From Microbacteriaceae bacterium 3FA27C10 (GTDB lineage Bacteria; Actinomycetota; Actinomycetes; Actinomycetales; Microbacteriaceae), in NCBI GenBank assembly GCA_005502775.1, contig SCNI01000014.1, forward strand, positions 1-64,000: DNA of 64,000 bases, given 5' to 3'. The translations under genes and the position numbers were made by a program. Under the pieces are notes generated by a model. That model worked only from the letters and a program-made list of their open reading frames with translations. It had not been told where the DNA came from and did not search any database. Shown one piece after another: positions 9,388 to 18,127 of this stretch; position 1 is the first letter of the stretch; the number at the start of each line of letters is the position of its first letter.

Positions 9388-10515
9388 ATGCTCACCCGAC
9401 CCTCGCCCGTCGTCATCCCCGCCTCCGAGCAGCACTGGCTGGAGGTGGCTGCCGGACTCGCCGAGCGGATGCGCGCCACCGTCGCCGCCGACGACGAATC
9501 GGGCGAGCTGCCGATCGAGCACTTGCGCGCCGTCGCGGCCTCGGGGCTCGACACCGCCTTCCTGCCGGTGGAGGCGGGTGGCGAGGCGCTGTCGTACGCC
9601 ACCCTGGTGCAGGTGGTGCGCACCTTCGCGCACGCGCATCCGGCCGTCGCCGCGGTGTGGCTCATGCACATCGGGGCCGCGCACGGGCTCGTGACCATGT
9701 CGGAGCCCGCGGCCTCCGTCTATTTCGCAGAGCGTCTGCGCGCCGGAGACCGCTTCTCGAACGCGCTCTCGGAGCCTGCCGGCGGCAACCACTTCCTCTC
9801 CTCGCAGCAGGACGCCCCTGAGGCGCCCGACGGCAGCGGCTGGACCCTCAGCGGCCGCAAGCTCTTCGTGTCGGGCGTCGAGGTGGCCGACCACCTGCTG
9901 CTCAACGTGCGCATCGACGGCGGTCCGGCGTTCTTCGGAGTCGACCGTGATGACACGATGTCATTGCCGCCGATCGACCAGACCATCGGGATGCGCGCCA
10001 CGCGCAGCCGTACCATCCTGTTCGAGGGCACGCTGCTCGCGCGCGAGCGGCTCTGCGGGGCGCCGCCGGCCGACTACGCGAACCTCATCACGGTGGGCTT
10101 CGGAGCGCTCTCGATCGGCATCGCCGAGTCGGCGATCGACGCGCTCACGGAGTCGGCGTCGCGGGTGAAGGGCCCGGGGCCGGCGCTCGCCGCGGCCTCC
10201 TGGGTGAAGCAGGAGACCGCGCTGGTGTGGGCCGAGCTGCGCGCCGCCCGGCTGCTGGTGGAGCAGACCGCCTGGCTCGCCGACCAGCGCGACCCGCAGG
10301 TGATGGCCGCCGCGACCGAGACCAAGATGCTCGCGAACGAGGTGGCCAAGAAGGCTGCGGCGCTCGCGCTCAAGGTGGGCGGCGGCGGGGCGTACCTCGC
10401 GCGTTCGCCGATCCAGCGCATCTTCCGCGACGCGCAGGCGGGCGCGCTGATGGCCTACTCGGTGCCCTTCAGCGCCGAGATCGTGGGCGGCTGGGTGCTC
10501 GGCGCCTCGGCCTGA
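9388..10515 (+). CDS. Acyl-CoA dehydrogenase-family flavoprotein
   Basis: A 375-residue FAD-fold protein with the three parts of acyl-CoA dehydrogenases: N-terminal helical domain, central beta domain (SEPAGGNHFLSS, then GWTLSGRKLFVSG) and C-terminal four-helix domain ending in GGGGAYLARSPIQRIFRDAQAG. The C-terminal part resembles the DszC/flavin-monooxygenase-like branch, where a general-base glutamate is absent, so a dehydrogenase reaction is not assured. It begins 20 nt after the regulator stop with a GAAAGGACC ribosome-binding site, so it is probably cotranscribed with the purine genes. The physiological substrate is unknown. A strong palindrome follows the stop. Confidence 0.8.
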   Translation: MLTRPSPVVIPASEQHWLEVAAGLAERMRATVAADDESGELPIEHLRAVAASGLDTAFLPVEAGGEALSYATLVQVVRTFAHAHPAVAAVWLMHIGAAHGLVTMSEPAASVYFAERLRAGDRFSNALSEPAGGNHFLSSQQDAPEAPDGSGWTLSGRKLFVSGVEVADHLLLNVRIDGGPAFFGVDRDDTMSLPPIDQTIGMRATRSRTILFEGTLLARERLCGAPPADYANLITVGFGALSIGIAESAIDALTESASRVKGPGPALAAASWVKQETALVWAELRAARLLVEQTAWLADQRDPQVMAAATETKMLANEVAKKAAALALKVGGGGAYLARSPIQRIFRDAQAGALMAYSVPFSAEIVGGWVLGASA

Positions 10516-10524
10516 CGTCCGAAT

Positions 10525-10582
10525 CTGCAGAAATATCGAGGAGCGACGCTCTTTTTCGCGTCGCTCCTCGGTATTTCAGCAG
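10525..10582. repeat. Palindromic repeat copy 1 / bidirectional terminator
   Basis: Two 25-nt arms (10525-10549 and 10558-10582) are inverted copies with only 2 mismatches, one of them a G-U pair in RNA, around the loop TCTTTTTC. The outer edge is CTGCAG and the inner edge GAGCGACGC. The convergent genes at 9388 (+) and 10593 (-) end on either side, so it probably acts as a two-way terminator. A closely related palindrome occurs at 23384-23440. Confidence 0.85.
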
Positions 10583-10592
10583 TTTTCGACGA

Positions 10593-12389
10593 TCAGTCGC
10601 GGTAGGTGCGGCGCGGCGGGCGGTCCTCGCGCTTGGCCGAGGCGAACTTGTCGGGGCGCAGCTCGATCAGCTTGCCGCTGATGCGGGTGTTCTCGAGGCG
10701 GCGCAGGGTGTCGGCCGAGAGGTTCGCCGGCAGCTCGACGAGCGAGAAGTCGGGCCGGATCTGGATGGCCCCGAAGTCGCCACGGCCGAGGCCGCCCTCG
10801 TTCGCGAGCGCGCCCACGATCTGGCGGGGCTCCACCTTCTGGCGCTTGCCCACCGCGATGCGGTAGGTGGTCTTCGGGCCGCCGTCGCCGCGCGGGGCGC
10901 GGTCTGGGCGGTCGCCGCGGGCCCCGCGGTCGTAGCCGCCACGGTCTCCTCGGTCGTCGCGGTCGGAGCGGATGCGCTCGCCGCGGTCGTCCTTCTCGAA
11001 GCGGTCGAAACGCTGGGCGCGCTCCGCCTCGGGCGAGAGCAGGAGGGGCGTGTCGCCCTGGGCGACGACGGCCAGCGCCGCCGCGACATCCGCCTCGGGA
11101 ACGTCGTGGTGCGACACGTAGTGGCCCACGATGTCGCGGAACAGCTGGATCTGCTCCGGATCGGCCAGCGCCGCCGTGATCGAGTCGTCGAAGCGGGCGA
11201 GGCGGGTGGAGTTGACGTCGTCGACGCTCGGCAGCTTCATCTCGGTGAGCGGCTGGCGGGTGGCCTTCTCGATCGAGGTGAGCATCCGGCGCTCGCGCGG
11301 CGTCACGAAGCTGATGGCGTCGCCCGTGCGGCCGGCGCGGCCCGTGCGGCCGATGCGGTGCACGTAGGACTCGGTGTCGATCGGCAGGTCGTAGTTCACC
11401 ACGTGGCTGATGCGCTCCACGTCGAGACCGCGCGCCGCGACGTCCGTGGCCACCAGGATGTCGAGCTTGCCCGACTTCAGCTGGTTGACGGTGCGCTCGC
11501 GTTGCGCCTGCACGACGTCGCCGTTGATGGCGGCGGCGGTGTAGCCACGGGCGCGCAGCTTCTCGGCGAGCGTCTCGGTCTCGTTCTTCGTGCGGGTGAA
11601 CACGATCATGCCCTCGAAGTTCTCGGTCTCGAGGATGCGCGTGAGCGCGTCGACCTTCTGCGGGTACGACACGATGAGGTAGCGCTGCGTGATGGTGGCC
11701 GAGGTGGTGGTCTTGGTCTTGACCGTGATCTCTTCGGGGTCGTGCAGGTACTTCTGCGAGATGCGGCGGATCTGCGCCGGCATCGTGGCCGAGAACAGCG
11801 CCACCTGCTTGGAGTCGGGGGTGTCGGCGAGAATCGTCTCGACGTCTTCGGCGAAGCCCATCTTGAGCATCTCGTCGGCCTCGTCGAGCACGAGGTACTT
11901 GAGCTCGGTGAGGTCGAGGGTGCCCTTCTCGAGGTGGTCCATGATGCGGCCCGGCGTGCCCACCACGATGTGCACTCCGCGGCGCAGGGCCGAGAGCTGC
12001 ACGCCGTAGCCCTGGCCGCCGTAGACGGGGAGCACGTGCACGCCCTTGAGGTGCGCGGAGTAGCGCTCGAAGGCCTCGCAGACCTGCAGCGCGAGCTCGC
12101 GCGTGGGCGCGAGCACGAGCGCCTGCGGGGTCTTCTGCGCGAGGTCGAGGCGGGAGAGGATGGGCAGCGCGAACGCTGCTGTCTTGCCGGTGCCGGTCTG
12201 GGCCGTGCCGAGCACGTCGCGTCCGGCGAGCAGAGGGGGGATGGTGGCGGCCTGGATGGCCGAGGGGGTCTCGTAGCCGACGTCTTTCAGTGCCTTGAGC
12301 ACGGCGGTGTCGAGACCGAGGTCGGCGAACGTCAGTTCGGTGCTGGATGTTTCGGTCTCGCCCGTTTCGGCGGGCGCGGAAGATGCCAT
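10593..12389 (-). CDS. deaD: DEAD-box ATP-dependent RNA helicase
   Basis: Cytoplasmic RNA helicase, 598 residues, likely involved in ribosome assembly, RNA turnover or cold adaptation. Motifs in order: Q-motif region with GYETPSAIQ, Walker A AQTGTGKT (about 62-69), VLDEADEMLKMGF (about 172-184), SAT, VARGLDVE and HRIGRTGRAGR. An Arg/Asp/Gly-rich linker (about 430-490) leads to a C-terminal DbpA-type RNA-binding domain (about 490-565) and a basic tail. The ATG at 12389 is preceded at 6 nt by TACCGT on the minus strand, suggesting a leaderless message divergent from the gene at 12446. DeaD/CsdA is the best name; specificity is not provable here. Confidence 0.92.
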   Translation of the reverse strand: MASSAPAETGETETSSTELTFADLGLDTAVLKALKDVGYETPSAIQAATIPPLLAGRDVLGTAQTGTGKTAAFALPILSRLDLAQKTPQALVLAPTRELALQVCEAFERYSAHLKGVHVLPVYGGQGYGVQLSALRRGVHIVVGTPGRIMDHLEKGTLDLTELKYLVLDEADEMLKMGFAEDVETILADTPDSKQVALFSATMPAQIRRISQKYLHDPEEITVKTKTTTSATITQRYLIVSYPQKVDALTRILETENFEGMIVFTRTKNETETLAEKLRARGYTAAAINGDVVQAQRERTVNQLKSGKLDILVATDVAARGLDVERISHVVNYDLPIDTESYVHRIGRTGRAGRTGDAISFVTPRERRMLTSIEKATRQPLTEMKLPSVDDVNSTRLARFDDSITAALADPEQIQLFRDIVGHYVSHHDVPEADVAAALAVVAQGDTPLLLSPEAERAQRFDRFEKDDRGERIRSDRDDRGDRGGYDRGARGDRPDRAPRGDGGPKTTYRIAVGKRQKVEPRQIVGALANEGGLGRGDFGAIQIRPDFSLVELPANLSADTLRRLENTRISGKLIELRPDKFASAKREDRPPRRTYRD

Positions 12390-12395
12390 AACCCC

Positions 12396-12401
12396 ACGGT
12401 A
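12396..12401 (-). promoter_or_regulatory. -10 element TACCGT of deaD (leaderless)
   Basis: TACCGT on the minus strand lies 6 nt before the ATG at 12389, with no ribosome-binding site between. The geometry puts the transcription start on or next to the start codon. Confidence 0.55.
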
Positions 12402-12432
12402 GTCCTTCGGCGGCGCCGAGGCTGGGAGACCC

Positions 12433-12438
12433 TACTGT
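12433..12438 (+). promoter_or_regulatory. -10 element TACTGT (leaderless) deciding the start at 12446
   Basis: TACTGT lies 7 nt before the ATG at 12446. It overlaps an alternative GTG at 12437, arguing that the GTG is promoter sequence and not a start codon. Confidence 0.5.
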
Positions 12439-12445
12439 GGAGACT

Positions 12446-13465
12446 ATGCCTGATTCGTCTCAGCCGCTCCGCCGTCTCGGATTCCTGACCATCGGTCTCT
12501 TCGACCCCGCGCATCCGGCCGCCGGCCACGAGACCACGCTCGGCATCATCGAACTCGGTGAGCAGCTGGGCTTCGACAGCGCCTGGTTGCGGCACCGCCA
12601 TCTGCAGTTCGGCATCTCCTCCCCGGTGGCCGTGATGGCCGCGGCCACCCAGCGCACGAGCCGCATCGAGCTCGGCACGGCCGTGACCCCCCTCGGTGCC
12701 GAGAACCCGCTGCGCCTCGCCGAAGACCTCGCCACGGTCGACGTGCTCTCGGGTGGGCGCATCCAGCCCGGGTTCAGCACGGGCACGCCGATGCACTTCG
12801 ACGACTACAAGGACGCCCTCTACCCCGGCACCTGGCAGCTGGAGGATCTCGGCTACGACCGCCTGCTTCGACTGCGCGGGTTCCTGCGCGGCGACACCGT
12901 CACCGACTTCTCGGGCCGAGAGGGCATCGAGGAGTACTCCTCCCGGGTCGAGCCGCACTCGCCGGGGCTCGCCGAGCGCATCTGGTACGGCGCGGGCAGC
13001 CTGCGCTCCGCGCGCTGGGCGGGGGAGAACGGCTTCCGCCTGCTCACGAGCAGCGTGGTGGTGGCCGAGAACGGCAGCGACTTCGCCGCCAACCAGGCCG
13101 CGCAGATCGAGGCGTACCGCGCCGCGCATCCGGATGCCGGCGCCGCCCGGGTCTCGCAGGGCCTCGTGGTCATCCCCACCGACTCGGCCACGGCCTCGCA
13201 GAAGTCGCGCTACCGCGACTACGTGGCCTCGCGGAGCGGCCGGGTGGGCGTGCCGCAGGGGCCTCGCGGGATGCTCTTCGCCGAAGACCTGATCGGCAGC
13301 GCCGACCAGATCGCAGCCCGGCTCTACGACGACGCCGGGTTCCGGCTCGTCGACGAGGTGGCCTTCGCGCTGCCGTTCAGCTTCGAGCCCGACGACTATC
13401 TGCAGATCCTCACCGACCTCGCCGGCGCTCTCGGCCCGGCGCTGGGCTGGCGCCCCGCGGCCTAG
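12446..13465 (+). CDS. FMN-dependent luciferase-like monooxygenase
   Basis: LLM-class flavin oxidoreductase of 339 residues. The N terminus (FLTIGLFD..., then GHETTLGIIELGEQLGFDSAWLRHRHLQF) matches the small LLM subfamily sometimes labelled KPN_01858; substrate unknown. TIM-barrel features include TSRIELGTAVTPLGAENPLRLAEDLATVDVLS and GRIQPGFSTG. ATG at 12446 is preferred over the in-frame GTG at 12437 because the latter lies inside a -10 element 7 nt upstream of the ATG. Divergent from deaD; no functional link to its neighbours is evident. Likely uses reduced FMN and O2. Confidence 0.85.
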   Translation: MPDSSQPLRRLGFLTIGLFDPAHPAAGHETTLGIIELGEQLGFDSAWLRHRHLQFGISSPVAVMAAATQRTSRIELGTAVTPLGAENPLRLAEDLATVDVLSGGRIQPGFSTGTPMHFDDYKDALYPGTWQLEDLGYDRLLRLRGFLRGDTVTDFSGREGIEEYSSRVEPHSPGLAERIWYGAGSLRSARWAGENGFRLLTSSVVVAENGSDFAANQAAQIEAYRAAHPDAGAARVSQGLVVIPTDSATASQKSRYRDYVASRSGRVGVPQGPRGMLFAEDLIGSADQIAARLYDDAGFRLVDEVAFALPFSFEPDDYLQILTDLAGALGPALGWRPAA

Positions 13466-13500
13466 GCGCACGCGATTTTCCTCGGGGCGTGCCCGGGCGA

Positions 13501-13506
13501 TACCGT
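13501..13506 (+). promoter_or_regulatory. -10 element TACCGT of ppc (leaderless)
   Basis: TACCGT ends 6 nt before a GTG at 13513 in the ppc frame. No ribosome-binding site is visible before this GTG or before the ATG at 13549. Confidence 0.5.
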
Positions 13507-13512
13507 GAGCGT

Positions 13513-16200
13513 GTGGACAACGATTCCGAACTCCCCTCCGGACGCACCATGGACACCGGGGGCGACGATTCCCGCCAGCACGTCAGCGACGAGGTCGACC
13601 GGGCACTGCGCGCCGACGTGCGCCTGCTCGGCGCCCTGCTCGGCCGCGTGCTCACGGAGGCCGGCGGCGAGAGCCTGCTGGCCGACGTGGAGCGCCTGCG
13701 CACCCTCGTGATCGCCGCCTACGAGCGCGACAGCGAGGCCTCGATCGAAGACGCCGAGGCGCTCGTCGAGTCGTTCAGCCACGAGCGCGCCGAGCAGATC
13801 GCGCGTGCCTTCACCTGCTACTTCCACCTCTCGAACCTCGCCGAGGAGCACCACCGCGTGCGGGTGCTCCGTGCCCGCGCGGCCGCGGGGCCGGTCGCCG
13901 ACCGCGCCGACTCGCTGCCCGCCGCCCTCGAGCGCCTCACCGAGGAGCTCGGCGCGGAGGAGACGGCCGACCGCCTCCAGAAGCTGCGGTTCCACCCGGT
14001 CTTCACCGCGCACCCCACCGAGGCGCGCCGCCGGGCCGTGGCCTCGGCCATCCGGCGCATCAGCGAACTGCTCGAGCTGCGCGAGGCCGCGGAGCCCGGC
14101 TCGATCACCCTCGTCGAGAACGAGCGCCGGCTGCTCGAGGAGATCGACGTTCTCTGGCGCACCTCGCCGCTGCGGATGACCCGCCCCACGCCGCTCGACG
14201 AGGTGCGCACGGCGATGTCGATCTTCGACCAGACCCTGTTCCAGGTGGTTCCGCGGGTCTACCGCCTGCTCGACGACTGGCTGCTCGGCCAGGATGCCGG
14301 CCGTCGTCCGGCCGAGGCGCCCGCCTTCCTGCGCCTCGGCAGCTGGATCGGCGCCGACCGCGACGGCAACCCCTTCGTCACCGCCGCCGTCACCAAGTCG
14401 GCCGCCGCCATCGCCTCCGAGCACGTGCTGCTCGGCCTCGAGCACGCCGCGAGCCGCATCGGCCGCACCCTCACGCTCGACGAGGAGGACACCCCGCCGA
14501 CGGATGCCCTGCTCGCGCTGGCCGCCGAACAGGAGCTCCTCGCGGGCCACATCACCTCGCAGATCGGTAAGCGCGCACCGAACGAGCCGCACCGACGGGT
14601 GCTCATGGTGGTGGCCGCGCGCATCGCCGCCACCCGCCTCGACGAGGCCCCGCTCGCCTACGGCCGCCCCGACGAGCTGCTCGCCGACCTCGCCGTGCTG
14701 CAGGATTCCCTGCGCGCCGGCGGCGCCGACCGCAGCGCGAACGGCGAGCTGCAGAACTTGATCTGGCAGGTGCAGACCTTCGGCTTCCACCTCGCCGAGC
14801 TCGAGGTGCGGCAGCACTCGAAGGTGCACCGTCAGGCCCTCGAAGAGGTGCGCGCCGGCGGCGAGCTGGGGGAGATGACCCAGGAGGTGCTCGAGGTCTA
14901 CCGCACCATCGCCTTCCTGCAGGACCGCTACGGCGTGAACGCGGCCCGACGCTACATCGTCTCGTTCACGCAGTCCTCCGCCGACCTCGCCACCGTCTAC
15001 GCGCTCGCCGAGGCCGCCCTCGGATCGGCCGAGGCCGCCCCGGTGCTGGATGCGATCCCGCTGTTCGAGACCTTCGACGACCTGCAGGCGGCCCCGCGCA
15101 TCCTGGCCGAGATGATCGAGCTCGAGCCCGTGAAGGCGCGCCTCGCCGCCACCGGGCGCAAGCTCGAGGTGATGCTCGGCTACTCCGACTCCTCGAAGGA
15201 CGTCGGCCCCGTCTCGGCCACTCTCGCGCTCTACGCCGCCCAGTCGCGCATCGCCGAGTGGGCGAAGGCCAACGACATCACCCTCACGCTCTTCCACGGC
15301 CGCGGCGGCGCCCTCGGCCGCGGCGGCGGGCCGGCGAACGAGGCCGTGCTCGCGCAGCCGCCCGGATCGGTCGACGGCCGCTTCAAGCTCACCGAGCAGG
15401 GTGAGGTGATCTTCGCCCAGTACGGCGACAAGACCATCGCCGCCCGGCACATCGAGCAGATGGCCGCGGCGACCCTGCTGGCGTCGAGCCCCGCGAACGA
15501 GGAGTCGAACCGGGCGGCGGCCGAGGCCTTCGCCGGCGTCGCCGCCACGATGGACGAGGCCTCGCGCCTGCGCTTCTTCGAGCTCGTGAAGGCCGAGGGC
15601 TTCGCGCAGTGGTTCGCCCAGGTCACCCCGATGGAGGAGGTGGGCCTGCTCGCGCTCGGCTCCCGCCCCGCCCGCCGCGGCCTCTCGGTGGAGTCGCTCG
15701 AAGACCTGCGCGCCATCCCGTGGGTGTTCGCCTGGACCCAGGCACGCATCAACCTCACCGGCTGGTTCGGCCTCGGCACGGCGCTCGCCGCCGTGGGCGA
15801 CGAGACGGTGCTCCAGGACGCCTATGCACGCTGGCCGCTGTTCACCTCGATGATCGACAACGTCGAGATGTCGCTGGCGAAGACCGACGGCCGCATCGCC
15901 GAGCGCTACCTCGCCCTGGGCGACCGCGACGACCTCGCCTCGCTCGTGCTCGAGGAGATGGAGCTCACCCGCGCGTGGGTGCAGCGGACGAGCGGGCACC
16001 GCGAGATCCTCGAGGACCGGCCGGTGCTCAAGCGCGCGGTGCGCCTGCGCAGCCCCTACGTCGACGCGCTGTCCCTGCTGCAGCTGCGCGCCCTGCGCTC
16101 GGTGCGCGAGACCGGCTCGACCGACCCGGCCGATGCGCCGCACCGCCTTCTCCTGCTCGCCGTCAACGGTGTGGCGGCAGGCCTCCAGAACACGGGCTGA
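13513..16200 (+). CDS. ppc: Phosphoenolpyruvate carboxylase
   Basis: Anaplerotic enzyme: PEP + bicarbonate to oxaloacetate + phosphate. About 895 residues, the usual size. Visible landmarks: catalytic histidine motif FTAHPTEARRR, the SDSSKDVG segment (YSDSSKDVGPVSA), the catalytic loop FHGRGGALGRGGGP, and the invariant C terminus QNTG. The GTG at 13513 is chosen because a -10 element lies 6 nt upstream; ATG 13549 is a shorter alternative and GTG 13489 a longer one. Lies alone between the LLM oxidoreductase and a lysozyme-like gene. Confidence 0.95.
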   Translation: MDNDSELPSGRTMDTGGDDSRQHVSDEVDRALRADVRLLGALLGRVLTEAGGESLLADVERLRTLVIAAYERDSEASIEDAEALVESFSHERAEQIARAFTCYFHLSNLAEEHHRVRVLRARAAAGPVADRADSLPAALERLTEELGAEETADRLQKLRFHPVFTAHPTEARRRAVASAIRRISELLELREAAEPGSITLVENERRLLEEIDVLWRTSPLRMTRPTPLDEVRTAMSIFDQTLFQVVPRVYRLLDDWLLGQDAGRRPAEAPAFLRLGSWIGADRDGNPFVTAAVTKSAAAIASEHVLLGLEHAASRIGRTLTLDEEDTPPTDALLALAAEQELLAGHITSQIGKRAPNEPHRRVLMVVAARIAATRLDEAPLAYGRPDELLADLAVLQDSLRAGGADRSANGELQNLIWQVQTFGFHLAELEVRQHSKVHRQALEEVRAGGELGEMTQEVLEVYRTIAFLQDRYGVNAARRYIVSFTQSSADLATVYALAEAALGSAEAAPVLDAIPLFETFDDLQAAPRILAEMIELEPVKARLAATGRKLEVMLGYSDSSKDVGPVSATLALYAAQSRIAEWAKANDITLTLFHGRGGALGRGGGPANEAVLAQPPGSVDGRFKLTEQGEVIFAQYGDKTIAARHIEQMAAATLLASSPANEESNRAAAEAFAGVAATMDEASRLRFFELVKAEGFAQWFAQVTPMEEVGLLALGSRPARRGLSVESLEDLRAIPWVFAWTQARINLTGWFGLGTALAAVGDETVLQDAYARWPLFTSMIDNVEMSLAKTDGRIAERYLALGDRDDLASLVLEEMELTRAWVQRTSGHREILEDRPVLKRAVRLRSPYVDALSLLQLRALRSVRETGSTDPADAPHRLLLLAVNGVAAGLQNTG

Positions 16201-16277
16201 TCGGGCGGCATCCGGCGAGGCCTGGTACCGTGACCAGGTGACGCGCCGACCCGTGTCCCCGGCGAAGACCGATCCTC

Positions 16278-17003
16278 ATGGCCACCCACTACTCGCGAAC
16301 CGACCCCAGCGCTCCGGGCACCCGTCTGCCCGCGGAGCCTCGTGCGCCACGGCCGCGGCCGAATCCACGGGGGTCGGGCCGGCCGCGCCGCATCAACAAG
16401 GCCGTCGTGGTGTGCGCGGCGGCATCCGTGTTCGCGCTCACGGCGCTCACCGCCATCGCGCCGCTCCCGGGCGCCAGCTTCGCCGGTTCGACGGCGCCGC
16501 TCGAGGTGCAGACGCTCGCGGTTCCGGGCGGTGTCGCCGCGGCCTCCGTGTTCCGTGACGACTACACCGCCACCTCGGGCGTCGAGACGCTCTCGAAGGG
16601 CTCCACGAACCGCGACTGGGCCAAGCTCGTGCTGTTCCTCGCCGGCTTTCCGATGAGCGACAGCAACGTCACCGTGATGATGCGCTGGATGCGTCAGGAG
16701 AACGGCCCCGACGACTGGTGGCTGCGCAACAACCCGCTGAACAACGGCTGGGGCTCCGGCGGCGGCAGCGGTCTGGGCAGCTACGACAACCTCGTCACCG
16801 CCGCCCAGAACGTGGGCAACGCCCTGCACGGCAACCCGGGCTACTCGGCGATCGTCGCCGGGTTCGCCTCCTCGGCGCCCACCGACCAGATCGAGGCCGC
16901 CATCTGGGCCTCGCCGTGGGCCACCAGCCACTACGCCAACGGCGCGCACTGGTCGTACGCCCCGGTTCCGGAGTACGCCTCGCCGAGCGGCACCTGGGGC
17001 TAG
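16278..17003 (+). CDS. Exported lysozyme-like protein
   Basis: A 241-residue protein with a Pro/Arg-rich cytoplasmic N terminus, a hydrophobic helix at about 43-65 and an extracytoplasmic domain. The pattern LFLAGFPMSDSNVTVMMRWMRQENG followed by NNPLNN, SYDNLVTAAQNVGNAL and GYSAIVAGF is that of a lysozyme-like fold seen in phage and actinobacterial wall proteins; the Glu in RQENG is the likely catalytic residue. Probably acts on peptidoglycan. A TACCGT element at 16226-16231 would give a leader of about 40 nt. The start codon is the first ATG and has only a weak ribosome-binding site. Confidence 0.7.
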   Translation: MATHYSRTDPSAPGTRLPAEPRAPRPRPNPRGSGRPRRINKAVVVCAAASVFALTALTAIAPLPGASFAGSTAPLEVQTLAVPGGVAAASVFRDDYTATSGVETLSKGSTNRDWAKLVLFLAGFPMSDSNVTVMMRWMRQENGPDDWWLRNNPLNNGWGSGGGSGLGSYDNLVTAAQNVGNALHGNPGYSAIVAGFASSAPTDQIEAAIWASPWATSHYANGAHWSYAPVPEYASPSGTWG

Positions 17004-17009
17004 CTGGCC

Positions 17010-17034
17010 CGCCTCCGGCGGCGCACCGGAGGCG
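17010..17034. terminator. Bidirectional hairpin terminator
   Basis: Perfect 9-bp stem CGCCTCCGG / CCGGAGGCG with a 7-nt loop, located between the convergent genes at 16278 (+) and 17053 (-). No T-run, as is common in high-GC actinobacteria. Confidence 0.6.
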
Positions 17035-17052
17035 CTCGACGACGTCCGGAGG

Positions 17053-18018
17053 CTAGACGCCCGTCCGCCGACGCAGCTTCGAGAGGCCGCGGCCGATCTT
17101 GCGGGCGCCGCGGTGCAGGAGGCCCGGAGCCGCAGCGGCCGGCTCGGGGGCGCGGCGCTGCAGTACGACCATGGCCTGGTCGAAGAGCTCGCCCGTCTTC
17201 ACCCACTCCATGACGGTGAAACCGGCTTCGCCCCAGACCGTCTCGACCCACGAGCGCGGCGCGACGGCCCAGGAGTAGAACGAGCGCTTGCGCGGCCCGT
17301 CGTCGTCGGCTCCGCCGCCCGCGTAGACGAACTCGCCGCGCTGAGCTGCCGCGTGAGAGGCCAGCGCATCCGGGACGACTTGCGCGAGGTTGACGGTGAA
17401 GGGTGCCGTCTCACCGGCTGCGACCGCGGCCTGGGCCCCGGCGACCGTGGCGAGGAAGTCGTCCTCGAGCACGGTGATGAACACCTTGGAACCCGGATGC
17501 GTGACCCGCGCGAACTCGGCGGCCCACTGCCGGTGCGCTTCCTCCGAGAGGTGGGAGAACACGCTGAAGGCCGTGACGGCGTCGAAGGTCTCGTCGCGGA
17601 ACACGCTCGGCGGCCAGGGGGAGTTCGTGACCGCGTTGACGCCGGGCAGCGTGCTGTGCAGCAGCACCGTCATCTCGCTGTCGACATCGCTCGACCAGAT
17701 CTGGTCGGCGCGCAGACGGCGCAGCAGCATCCGCGTGATGCGGCCCCAGCCCGAGCCGAAGTCGAGCACCCGCTGGGTCTGGATGTCGCCCTCGGCCCAC
17801 GAGGCGAAGGCGCGGTCGACGAAGCGCTCGGCCTCGGAGTAGGCGGCCTGGTAGCTCGAGCCCACGAACTTCTGCTGGATGCGCTGCGGCGGGTTCAACG
17901 GCGCCCGGTTCACCGGATCGGCGACGGGGGGCAGGGCCTCGAGCGTCTCGGCGTCGGACAGGCTCTGTACGAACGCGCTCACGGACGGAACGGTGCTGTC
18001 GATGTCCTCTGACGCCAT
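17053..18018 (-). CDS. Class I SAM-dependent methyltransferase
   Basis: A 321-residue methyltransferase with the SAM-binding motif I VLDFGSGWGRITRML (about residues 95-109), an acidic strand end SSDVDSEM and a motif IV region (FDAVTAFSVFSHLSEEAHRQW). Substrate not recognisable; the C-terminal basic tail RKIGRGLSKLRRR could bind nucleic acid or membrane. The ATG at 18018 is chosen because GGAGG lies 5 nt upstream on the minus strand; a longer in-frame start at 18048 would add ten residues upstream of this ribosome-binding site. Divergent from the flotillin-like gene. Confidence 0.82.
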   Translation of the reverse strand: MASEDIDSTVPSVSAFVQSLSDAETLEALPPVADPVNRAPLNPPQRIQQKFVGSSYQAAYSEAERFVDRAFASWAEGDIQTQRVLDFGSGWGRITRMLLRRLRADQIWSSDVDSEMTVLLHSTLPGVNAVTNSPWPPSVFRDETFDAVTAFSVFSHLSEEAHRQWAAEFARVTHPGSKVFITVLEDDFLATVAGAQAAVAAGETAPFTVNLAQVVPDALASHAAAQRGEFVYAGGGADDDGPRKRSFYSWAVAPRSWVETVWGEAGFTVMEWVKTGELFDQAMVVLQRRAPEPAAAAPGLLHRGARKIGRGLSKLRRRTGV

Positions 18019-18127
18019 GTGTCCTCCAGTGTTCGGTGGCGGCCCCATCTTGGCACAGTTGGATCACGCCCCTGTGAACACCTCGGGCATACTGGGAACT
18101 CGTGTCTACACCTGACGAAGGGCCGTC

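Noticed and set aside
16226-16240. TACCGT followed at 6 nt by GTG 16238, looking like another leaderless start
   Set aside because: The GTG is not in frame with the lysozyme-like gene at 16278 and its own frame gives an Arg/Gly-rich product with no domain. The element may still be a promoter with a 40-nt leader.
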